A stretch of 41,986 nucleotides of DNA from Klebsormidium nitens. Lineage: Eukaryota; Streptophyta; Klebsormidiophyceae; Klebsormidiales; Klebsormidiaceae. The number at the start of each line of letters is the position of its first letter. The first letter of the stretch is position 1. The position numbers were made by a program, and so were the translations under genes. Positions 24,045 to 34,538 of the stretch are shown one piece after another. The stretch is taken from contig DF237460.1 in the NCBI GenBank assembly GCA_000708835.1, positions 1 to 41,986 on the forward strand, in the 5' to 3' direction. Below the pieces are notes generated by a model, which saw nothing but the letters and a program-made list of their open reading frames with translations, ran no database searches and was not told the origin of the DNA.

Positions 24045-26869
24045 CTATCTTCTTTTCAGGAAAACCGGGAAATATAAATAGAAACCCTTTCTCCCGGGCT
24101 CACCTCCCGGGAAGTGCGTCCCCCGTAGGACGTCCACCGGGCGGCCGCGGGCGTTTAAGACGACGGAGCGCATCTCGGCGTTGCGGAAGCCGCGGGTCAG
24201 CTCCTTCACCATCTCGGGGGGCGCGCCCTCGGTGAGCGCGCGCAGCGTGAACTTGAGCCACTCACGGTGGGACACGACAGCCACATACTGCTCAGGCCTG
24301 GGAGCGAGGGAGGCGGGGCAAGCCGTTGAGTTCGCTCCGTCAGGAGTAGGTTCATTTTTGTTGGGCGGTAAAGCGGTTTCAGGTCTGCGTGCGAGCTGTG
24401 AATGCTCGAGACAACTCCCCATGACAGGCGAATGATTCCGGTGAACGCACCTCCACGTCAGTCGAGCAGACGCACTTCTCAGCCCCGCTCTACCAATACC
24501 GTCAAGTCGAATGACTCAAAAATGGAGGGAAATAGAACACACCAAGGAAGAAGGAGAAGAAGAATCATCCAGGCTCGCCTCACCGTTCCATGACCCAGTT
24601 CATGAACTCGAGCCCCCTCTTCGCGACGTCCGCCTCCTTTTCTCCCAGCAGATACTTGCTGCCGAACTCGTTGGCCGCGAGCGTTTTGACCTTGCTGGCC
24701 TCCCATGCCACGTCATCATCGCTGGTCACCCGCGAGAAGTCGACGCCCGGAAAGGTCTTGGAGGTGTCGGAGAGGTTCCGCCGCCGGTCGCACCGGTTCA
24801 TACCTGGTGAAAGGATAGTCAATGACGTCAGCGCGGGCAGGAGAATGATAAAAGTGAACTTCACGAGTAGAAATGTAGGTCGCAAGAAACCGTACTCCAG
24901 CCATAAAAGGGTTCAAGTTCTGAGGAAAGAAACATTCTAGTCCAGCCTGACGCAACTCCAACTTGAATGGACGCCACGAAAGTGCACATCAGCACGGATC
25001 GGAGCTTCTGCCGTATCTACACAAAACCAATCTTCTAAGTAGACCGACAAAGCTGACTAAACTCCACCGCAGGAGGAAATCAGAAGGTGATTACCGTCGC
25101 CACTAAGGTAAGCCAAGAAAGTCGGAGATTTTCAGAGCTTGGCAGATGCTTGCTCCAGCACCGCGACCTTTGAAGCGGATGCAACCTTCCCTCTGCAAAA
25201 GCTACTATGCCATTCACCAATGCAATGACATATTTGTTACATCATTCCAGTCTCACCGGATCACTGTCGAAAGCATCCAAGTAGGAAGCCTACCCCGAAA
25301 TGAGTGCTCCGGTCAACAACCGACTCTAAGCAACCAGACTCCAAGCAACCGACAGCCTACGAAAAGAAGGGACGAACGCTGCTTGAATGAGCACTCACTC
25401 ATCCGTTCCCGGCACCCCTCGTGTGCGATGAACGGCACCCCGGGGCGCTTGGCGATGGCCAGGTGGTGCGTCCGCTCATGATCGATGGGCACCGACTCTT
25501 GCATCAAGACAGGGTCGCCATCTGTTGCGGCGGGGCCGCCAAACACGGCGCACGCGGTCTCGAGTGTACGGGTCAAGGGGGACACAAATACCGCCTGCAG
25601 AATCGAGAATCAGTGTCACGTTCAGCACTGAGAGCAATGGCTCAAAAGACTAGGCTCTAAACGCTCTAACACGGGTACCGACTCTTGCATCAGGACCGGG
25701 TCGCCGTCTTTTGCAGCAGGGCCGCCGAACACGGCGCACGCGGTCTCAAGTGTGCGGGTTATGGGGGACACAAACACCGCCTGCAGATGGGCAGGAGATT
25801 TGCTGTCAGCAGTAGGAAGAAAGGCTCAAGAGCGTTGTTACTTCTATCGACCGATGCACTTGCCGGGCAGCAGATCGTGGTTCATGACGTCCTTTGTGCA
25901 GGAAAGTGTCAATGCAGCTTGTCCTTCGTCTCAAGACCACCTTGAACGTCTCCTCCGTGTTTTGTGACGTTTCTCCGAAGCTTGGCTGCAATTGTGGAGC
26001 CGGAACAGTTAGTGTAATATTGCTGTCAGCAAAGGCTCAAAACCGTGACCTTCGTTTGCCCTGACGGCATCCTGACACTTGAAGGTGGCAAAGCCATGGC
26101 AAGGTTTACGGTCAATGAGGTGAAGAGGATTCTCAATGCAGGTCCTCGAGAAGATGTGGGGATTAGAATAGACCTTTTTGAAGGTGGCGGTTCACATCGT
26201 GATTCACACTGAAAAAGGGCCCAATCCTGATTCAGGCGTTGCTTGCGAAGCATCTGGGCGACGCAGATCGCTGGCTGCAATGGCTGTCACAGTTCTTACG
26301 GGACACTTTTCAGAACGAGACCGTTTCTAGTTCAGTTGATGCTTTTGGTGCGAGCGCTGTGCTTCTCTGCTATGTAAGCCAAACAAGTGCCTCCAATTCT
26401 GCTTTATAGTATTTGAGCACAACGATCTTCGAGGCTCGTTGAAAGTAGCACGGATACATGCAATCTTTCTTCCAACACATGACATCTTGTCAGAATTAGC
26501 GGACCGCGCTCCAACACTTGAAGGCAGAATCTCTCTTTGTCAAGGCTCTCCCTTGCTTGCTCTTTGCCAGTGAGAGTTTCTTCCTCTTGGGGACCTCCCT
26601 TCTCAATCTTGCTTCTTACAGGATGTCGAGAGTGCATTATCAGAAAGAACATGGCAATAAAAGGAAGGCCGTCGGCAGGCACTTACCTGCAGGTCGAGGG
26701 GTCTGCTGAGCTTGTTGATGTGTTGCTGCAGTTTCGCGCCTTGCTCCCACCCGGCAGGGGTCAGGTGCGTGTCGTCCAACGACTCAAACCCGATGTTGTG
26801 GTACCCCTCGCCATGTCTCACAAAATGCACAATCTGCCAAATCGAAGGATTGCTTTGGTTGTACGACAT
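24045..26869 (-). CDS. Histidine phosphatase (phosphoglycerate-mutase-like) family protein
   Basis: This is a branch-1 histidine phosphatase of the type annotated in plants as phosphoglycerate mutase-like (Arabidopsis At1g09932/At1g58280 relatives). It transfers phosphate through a phospho-histidine. Exons 26869-26687, 25594-25399, 24803-24584 and 24297-24045 join in phase and give 283 residues. Visible features: RHGEGYHN with nucleophile H19, HLTPAGWEQG, SPLTRT with R70, the acidic site in EGCRERM, MNRCDRRRNLSDTSKTFPGVDFS, and VVSHREWLKF with the second His (H210). All catalytic residues are present, so the enzyme should be active; the substrate is unknown. The ATG at 26869 fits family N termini; an in-frame ATG at 26923 is an alternative. 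The last exon reads through to a stop at 24045, but the donor GGAG/GTGAGC at 24104 may be used instead, leaving the 3' end open. Exon 2 has a duplicate at 25679-25780. Confidence 0.85.
25679..25780 (-). other. Duplicated, open copy of phosphatase exon 2 (34 codons)
   Basis: This segment repeats the first 34 codons of exon 2 (25493-25594) with 90 of 102 bases identical. It keeps the acceptor CTGCAG, stays open, encodes AVFVSPITRTLETACAVFGG and onward, and ends at a possible donor TCG/GTACCC in phase 0. Nine codons differ silently and only two change the amino acid (L to I and T to K). It may be an extra cassette exon adding 34 residues, or a partial duplicate maintained by gene conversion. It lacks the second half of exon 2, so it cannot replace it alone. 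Confidence 0.75.
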
Positions 26870-29738
26870 GTGGTGATAGATCCTAAGGAAGGTAGCTAAG
26901 GGAATGCTCAATTGCACTTCCATATCTCGGGTCAAAGGAGTGCAGGGGTTTACTCTCTGGTACGGTGGATTCAGTGCTATTGCCGTTTCGTTGTGAGGGA
27001 ACGACAAAGTATTGCTGGAAGATTGTCGATGTCAACAGGTCAGAGCTGGCGTGGAAAACGGCTCAAGTGAAGATGTTGAGATTTGCCAGTAAGCTGAAGA
27101 AAATCACAACGTGCTCCGCTTTCAGAAACGAAACAATGGTTACAGAGAAGAGAAGGAGAAGATTCATGATGAACACAATCTCCAATGTTGGGCTAAATGG
27201 AATTTGATTCGGCTCGAGGTGGTGGTTTTGTCTAGACTCTCCTGTTGCGTCTCCATATCGACACTGTGAGATGGTTGACCAAGAATCTCTCGCTCATTAG
27301 GCGGTCCTCCTGGTTGATGATAAATTGGGGAATCCGGACCCTCAGAATATCCATTACATGTGCACGGGATCCGACAAACTCAAACGCGCACTGGCCTCAG
27401 TAGCGAAGTACGGCAGTAGTTTGACGATTCGTCAGATCAATGAAAAGAACAGTCAACCTGTCAAAACGCGCATGAAGAATAATATTTCCAAACAGGGGGA
27501 TTGACATAGCAGAAGGCAGCTGAAGCACGTCCAGACCAAAGTCGCTCTGATGAGAAAGGTCGAAAATGTGGAGCTACTAGAATCATGCAAGCAGACTGGT
27601 GGTGAGGCTTCTGGATATCGGGACTTCATATTCAGTCAGAGAGCCTTTCCACGGTCGATACAACGCACCTTGTATCTGTCACTGCTCCTCAGGGGTTCAG
27701 AGGCCGTCTCAGGATGTTTGTTGAGCGCAACGACATTTGACGCAATCTCATCCACTGCAAATTGCAAAATGAATCTTTACATGCTTGAACCCGCTTCCAT
27801 CTTTTGAATGTACCACAATACTCTGGTCATCCATGCAAGTGGACCACCTGTGGGCTCTTAAGGCAATTCTTATATCAGGAGGAGGAGGAGGAGATTATGG
27901 TCGTTTAGGGGCCAAAAAGATGTCAATGGGCTGTGCTCATTTGTGAGTCTATTGCGACCAGTCAGGCACCAACACATGAAATGTTTTTTTAAAGTTTTTT
28001 TTCAGAACTCCCAACAAAATGCAAAAATTGTTCGAATATCGCCACCCTCTCCGCAAGATTACAAAGCGAAGAAACTTATGCAGAAGATAAGATGTTGTAT
28101 GACATTGGGACCCCGTCGTTGCTTCCTCTGTTGAGCAGCAGAAGTGAAAGACGAAGCATCAGAGTGAGAGATGACAACTTTGCAGCCCGCTAGAAGGTCA
28201 CTCTTCTTTTCACAAGAAAACGTCCTTAGTTTTGCTCCTGTTTGACGTGATCACTCAAAGGCGGCTGCACAGTTGGCCACCCCTACTGACTGCAAGCCCA
28301 GTTCTTTCTCCAAAGCATCATCAACCTTCCACGTTTTCGCGCTTCTTCCGCTGGGGATTTTCAAAGGACAGCCAGAGAAAAGCGAGTGTTCTACCTCAAA
28401 TCATTGCACACAACAACGTTGACACTCAGATCAATCGCATCAGACGATGCTCACCTAGGCCATATGACACTGGCTCCAGTGACGCCTCGTTCGCCATGCA
28501 TGCAGCAACGGCAGTCCTGTGTCTTGGGAAATTGAACTGTTTCCAACCCAATCAGCTAGCTATAGTGTGGCTAGCTGGCGTTCTAACTCAACACACCTGT
28601 TATAACAATCTCAGCATGCGCAACCGTGGGCGGCCCAAAACACACGCTTTTGCAACGTAGAAATGAAACACAGGATATTTGTAAGGTTGGTGCTACAACG
28701 CTCAGCACTTCTTTCTTGAACTCCTTAACCTTTGGCGCAAAGAACTTTATCTCTGGACGCCTGGTAATTGGTGTCGCTTCCTTCCCTCCTATTTCCCTTC
28801 AGCTCGTGAACGGATCAGGATGTTGATCAGCATGCAATGATGGTGCCAGCAGTTCACCCAAGACCTTGACCCTGCTCAAGGTGAATCTAAAAGTGGCTCA
28901 TGTCGTCATGGATCGACGAGGAAAGCGAAGGAAGATGATCCCCTTAGCAGCAAAGCCTTCAAAGTTCAGATGAAACTCATCGGCGGTTGCAATACCTAAT
29001 CCGACGTGCCAAATTCACTGTGGAAGAATATTCATGGGGGGCACAAGAAGCCTCCAAGTGGCAATGTCCTCATCCTGTTCGCAACCTTCTTTCCATACTT
29101 ATCGATTTCATGTTGACTAAGCGCATGTTGACTAAGGACGGTGCTCGGGGAAGAAACAAAACTAAAAACCTAAACCGTAGAAATGACACGCTCCACACCC
29201 GTACCCACCCTAACCCCCAAACCAACCCCACCCGTCCCCCGGGCCCTTCCCTTAGTCAACATGGCCCTTAGTCAACATGAAATCGAGACAACTCTTCTTT
29301 CCGAGTCCTTCACCCGGATCCGCTTCAAAGCAGGGTGAAAGATATTATCCATGGCAGCACCACTAGCTGCAGCCATGGACTTTGAAGGCCCTGTCAACAG
29401 TAGTGAAGGAACATCCATGAGATTGACGCCTTCTTTCAAGCTCAAGGCAGCACAGAGATGTCACTCGTCGACTTGGAAAGCGGAGCATGTGCAGCTTAAT
29501 GAAGTTCACAAAGTTGCACTTTCCTGTGTGCTTATACACCTAGGTCTTCTTTCTCAATGACCAGAAAGCTAGCCCAAGGAGGGCAACCAAGCTTTGTTTA
29601 TAAGATTGCACTCTATACTCTCTCAGTCATTGCCCCACTTTTGAATTCCTTTCTGTCTGAGCTACTGCTAGCCCAGGTTGGAGAAAAACAAGGGCTTGTG
29701 TGAAGGCATAGCCGTCAGATTCTTGCTATCAAGACGTC
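26870..29738. other. Divergent intergenic region, phosphatase (-) and kinase (+)
   Basis: No gene is firmly supported in these 2.9 kb. They contain an AGG microsatellite (27877-27893) and a MITE-like element (29102-29286). An open stretch at about 27300-27503 (+) reads NPDPQNIHYMCTGSDKLKRA after a possible acceptor CTCATTAG; its composition is protein-like but no family or start is recognised. Promoters and 5' leaders of both neighbours must lie here. Confidence 0.5.
29102..29286. mobile_element. 185-bp MITE-like element sharing the core of the one at 16965
   Basis: Inverted terminal repeats lie at 29102-29137 and 29250-29286; they begin TCGATTTCATGTTGACTAAG and match almost perfectly apart from a one-base length difference in the spacer. 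Each contains the subunit CATGTTGACTAAG twice. The core at 29158-29238 aligns over 81 bases with the core of the 16965-17150 element, including GTACCCACCCTAAC, at roughly 80 percent identity by eye. The terminal repeats of the two elements are unrelated in sequence. No target duplication was found; TCGA at both ends is palindromic and therefore uninformative. Confidence 0.82.
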
Positions 29739-32700
29739 ATGACAGCGCCAGTCCTTGTTTCTTCTGTTGAAGAAGTCAACACAGAGACCCCAAAAAGTGA
29801 GTTTCGCACCAATGAGCTGCCCGCAGCCCCAACTTATAACGCCACCACAATGCAAGAAGCAACTGATCGAGCTTTTGTTCAAGAGAGTTCCAATCCAGAG
29901 CAAGATGCCAAGCCTGAACAAATACCAAATCACAACTCAGAGGTTACCGCCCTGCAAAATGGAGAAACCGAGACCCCCCTAGATACGTCAACAGGCCTCC
30001 CTCTGCGGCCAAGTTACCGAACACCAAAGACGGCGTCGGATCCGCCCGAGCTTCGAGTGTTGCACCATTTTGTGGAGAAGACTGGGAACATTCTGGCAAA
30101 TGGGTGGGTGCTCGGGAAAAAGCTGGGGTCAGGGGTGCAGGGGACGGTCTACTTGCTAGAGGACAAGGACGGGAAGGATGCAGGTGCGCCAGGGCACTCA
30201 ATGTGTGATAGCTGAAGCTGACTTAACGAGTTCTTGAATGCTCAACTTGACAGAGGGATCAGGTGCATGATGTTTGTGTTCTCCAATATGAAGCCGGCAG
30301 ATGGGCTTGAGCTGCGCTTGTTCAGACTAGCTGGGGATGCACCAGATAGCAGTTGCACATGGCACTCAATGTGCGATGATCCAGGCAAATGGTAGACCTT
30401 CCTCAATGCTTGAGAGAGGAATCAGGTGCATGATGAGCAGTCTCGGAGAAATGCTTGCTTGAATCTCTCAATTTGAAGCTACCAGATAATCCATGACTGT
30501 GATTGTGTAGACTATCTGAAATATGCATCTACCGAGTCACACCCTCAAGCGACTCTCAAGCAAGAACTAGGTTGAACAAAGACTTCAGACTTGACTTGGA
30601 CACGAGCCAACACGAAAGAGTCTTTTCCCTCTAAGACGTAAGCAAAACTTACTGATCGCTCTCATACGTTGTCCCAGGGCGGGTGTTCAAGCAAGTCAAC
30701 GTCCGCGCCGTTGCGCGAGTATCCGGGGCTCTCATTGGCATCGAACGGGAGTGGGCAATTGGGCGGGAATTGAACCTGCTGAATGAGGATGACGGCTTTC
30801 TTGAAGGGTTCATGCAAACGGGGTCAAAGGTGCTCAAGCCTGACGGCAGCTTTCTGGGAGTGGTTTTGGAGAAGCTGAATGGGAAGGATGTGAAGGATCG
30901 GCTGGATGATACGGGGTTCAACGACATTGACTACATCATGACGATGGTTATGCAGGTGAGCGGGGGTAAGTTTGGAACGGGTCACAATAGACTCGGTCAA
31001 TTCTTGTTGTGCCATCTGGCGCAGATTTGCGCATCGTGATGCTCCTAGCTCGCTCAGTTCTCCAGAACTTTGAGTGGCAGCCTGTTAATCTTCAGCTCAG
31101 CACTCCACTTCCCTTTAAGGGCGTGAAAGTTGGTTGCTTTGAGAGACGTTGAAACCTCAAACGAGAAAAGTGAAGCATTGCTCCGACAGGGGAGGAGATC
31201 GTTCAACTTGACCGGCATACAGAGAGTTCCCTGTGCAGCATCTTAAGCTATGTCCACTGCCATGGGCAGGTGTTGGGCGCCCTCGACAGAGCCCTCCTCA
31301 GGATTGGCTTTCAGCATCGGGACACAAATGCGCACAATGTAATGGAGCATTGGCTGGACGAAGAGCGGGCCGGGCCGGTGCACGATACTCCTCCCAAGTT
31401 CAAGGAAACGGAGCTCGGGAAGAAGTGAGCTGGAGGCACATCCAAAGAGCTTGTAGAAGATCCTTGTCGACTTCGGCCAGACGGGCCGAGTAAGAGGCAG
31501 ATTTCTTTCCAGTGCGCCATCATCTTCATGAGCTTTATGTGATGACAATCGGCAAAGCTGACTCCAGAGGAACCGCAAGAGTTTCTGGTAAAGTCCTTGG
31601 CACAAACTTGGATGAACGTAAAAGCCAAGATCTCCAGATTCCAGCGATTCCAGCAACCTTTGATGTAGGTTGAACCTGCGGGGGCTGCACTTCAAGCTCA
31701 TTGACTACGGCCACTCGTACACAAACAAGAACGACGCAATCGATCACCAGACGTGGCGCAAGGCGAGCCAAGTGAAGGAGCCCAAAGTTCCGTGTTACAG
31801 CACGGAGCACTTCTACAGGTGACCCTGGTCCGGGAGAGCATTTACTGTTTGCCAGCCTTCCTTAAGCCCAGTGGATCGATCAGAGGCAATTCTGCTGAGC
31901 GCTTACTCTCTACGTTGCTGATTTCATTTCAACTCATAAACGAGAACGTACAGATCTCGCACAGGACGTGCTCGGCTCTGGGCAGCTGCCTGAACGGCTG
32001 ATCCGTGACGTTTTCATTTGAGAGCTTCATACAGTGATCGCTAAAATTCCCTCCGGGACTCTCGTGCTGGTTACACCATTTCTCTTTCCTATGCCCGTCG
32101 TGCTTCCGATTAAGATACGCCTTGCTATTCATTCCTTTTGAGGAATTGCGAAGCTGGTACAGAATTCACACCCGCTCTGGCCTGGTCGAGATTGCAACTG
32201 GGAGGCGAGGCGTTTTCCTTAGGTGTGACGATCTTTCTGTGAAAAACTCGAACCAACATCCTAGGGCAGTTTTAGGGACTTTCGGTGGAGGCTCGACCAG
32301 TGTGACTTGGAAGAGTGCAAAGTGTGCCGAGGATCCTTACGAAGGGTGTCTTCCCTGACGGCTCGTCAAAGTGCTCACTTGGGAGGATCAACATCTGAGA
32401 CACTTCGAAGGGGTTCCAGATACAGTCAACTGTACGTGCACGTGCAAAGAACGAACTCGGTTTTAACCTCACCAATCTGACGGTTTCGACCAGAATGTTA
32501 TCGGGCGTCCTAGACTCGTCCGTAGCTTCTGTAATCCAAGTCTCAGAAGGCTCTTGATTGTGGTTTTCACGGGTCAGATGTTATTCTCAGCCGGCGCTCC
32601 AAACACTTGTAATTTTTGCCAGGCGCGTCTTTCACGGGCGGAGCGACGTGTGGCGCTTCATGCTGTCGCTGGGACGCGCGCTCGAGGGCCGCGTGTGGGA

Positions 32701-34538
32701 GCAGAAAGACGAGCGCAAAGTGCGCCTCCTCATGGAGACCATCCACTACACCACCGGTAGGGGTCGCTCGCCGCTTTAGTTTCACTTTCTCCTTTTTGGA
32801 ATTGCGGAGAGTTGCTGCACTTGTCAGCGGCCTCTCTTCTGCGAAGAGTCGCGCGCGCTGCATTTGTCAGCGGTCCTGTACTGAAAATGGAAGCACGGGT
32901 AGGGATGTTTCTCCGTTCTTGTTCTTCTTCTCCTCTTTACTCCGCGAAGAGATAAAAGATTCTCGTCAGCTATCGCATATTCGAACTGAGAACCGAGCCG
33001 AAAATCCCGTATCGCTCAAGTTCTCCTTCGTCTTTCTACATTGCAAAAAGTGATCGTGTAGAATTCGTGGGCCTGTGGTTGCGAAATAGAAACGGAGTGT
33101 GGGCATCGCTCGCCGCTCCGGCTTTTCTTCGAAAACTCTCGACCTGCGGTAATGTGTTCCTCGTCTGGGTTCATTGGATAAACACGGAACTGAAATTACG
33201 CATGTGCTTGGATGACGTTCGCCTGGTTCTGAGCGATCTGGATGGTGATGGTCGCGTTCTGGATCGCAAGCATGAGCTCGCTCGTCCCTCTAGTTTTGCG
33301 TTCATCTTTTCGAAATTCTTCGTAGACAACCAGTTTGGGCTCTAGTCGAAAGATTGAGGCAAGGATGGACATTGTTTGTCAGTCTAAAACTCTTTCACCG
33401 GCGGAACAATAGCTGGAACAAGCCTTGGGTTTCATCCTCATGGAGTGAAGGCACGGGCGAGGCGCTCTTGTCCTGTCGCTATCTCCGTCAGTGCAACCTG
33501 CAGAGAATCATTGCAGATTATTGGGCCTCTCATGTGGAAGTGGGGGCAAGAATAGACACCGCTCGTTCAATTCTTGGAGTTTCAATCAAAAGAGATTCCG
33601 TAAGATCTTCTCGGACCGCAAATCGCAAGTCCGGTGCTAGCCAGCGCTATCAATATGCAAAGAGCATGGGTTCTCTCGCGCCATTTACCCTTCCTTGAGG
33701 AATATCGTTTGACCTGGCAGTCAATAACACTGTACTTGACAGAAATTCCCCGAACCCTCCGCTGGTGCAGGCTACTCGCACAACGTCTACTTCGCGAGCG
33801 CTCCGGGGCAGCACAAGCAGGGCCTCTTCCGGCGACCAATGTCGGTCGGGGGTCCGTTGTACGGCCTGAAATGGGTCAGGATCATGTGAGCAAAGACCTC
33901 GTGTCCTGATTCAAGTTTCTCGGACTCACCCCGTTAAGTTCGACTCGGATTTCGTAATGAAGGCGCAGCTGCTCCCCTTTCGACTTGGCGGCTGGCGTAA
34001 CGCTTAATTGGGCCAATGAAAAGAAGGCCGGCTTTCCCAGTAGAGTTGCATCCCAAAGAGTTGCTGTATAATTGAAGTTTTCGTTCAGGACGTATTAAGC
34101 AAGGGAGAAGAAAGAAGAATAGAGAGAGGGAAAAGGACAGAGAGTGTAGGCGGGAGGAGGAGACAATCAATTTGTCGAACAACAAGGGGAAACTTTCAAG
34201 CTCGCAACCTCTTGTGAGGGCAGAGATTGGCCTGTTCGTCATGGTCAAACCGAACACGAACCTGGTTAAACGGTCCTCCCTTTGGCTTTTCGGCAGTAAG
34301 GGTCCAATTCATTCTACTAGCGTCGCTCATGGACGGCAGGCTTTGGTCAAGGGCCCTGATTGAGTGCGCAGCCCAATGATCGCCCAATGATTGGCCAGTG
34401 ATTGCCGCTGTTGTCCTGTCTTGCAGGTCACGTGCCTACTGCTGCCCGAGCCACCCCCTGACCACCCCCCGCGAGGCGCTCGACTTCATCGAGGAGGAGC
34501 GGATACGCGTCGGCCTCTCGGAGGAAGATATACCCTGA
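29739..34538 (+). CDS. Atypical protein kinase (HRD...N / DYG type)
   Basis: Seven exons join in phase: 29739-30183, 30678-30955, 31270-31424, 31669-31818, 32623-32756, 33771-33885 and 34427-34538, giving 462 residues. Residues 1-110 are polar and low-complexity. A kinase fold follows: glycine loop LGSGVQGTVY (G130, G132, G135), a probable phosphate-binding Lys in VFKQV, catalytic HRDTNAHN (D259, N264), the metal motif LIDYGHS (D305, with DYG in place of DFG) and RSDVWRF (D351) of the F helix. The catalytic residues are present, so activity is plausible. The catalytic loop lacks the Lys of Ser/Thr kinases, the DYG is unusual, and the APE segment is not recognisable (TEHFYR). The end is helical (REALDFIEEERIRV). 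It fits no standard plant kinase group that I can name; haspin-like and CK1/VRK-like kinases share single traits. Intron 1 carries a degenerate tandem duplication. Confidence 0.8.
30193..30435 (+). repeat. Degenerate tandem duplication in kinase intron 1
   Basis: Two markers recur in the same order about 165 bases apart: GGCACTCAATGTG at 30193-30205 and 30361-30373, and ATCAGGTGCATGATG at 30258-30272 and 30421-30435. Sequence between the markers is diverged. The first copy begins 10 bases after the splice donor at 30183. It is an old intronic duplication with no visible coding content. Confidence 0.65.
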
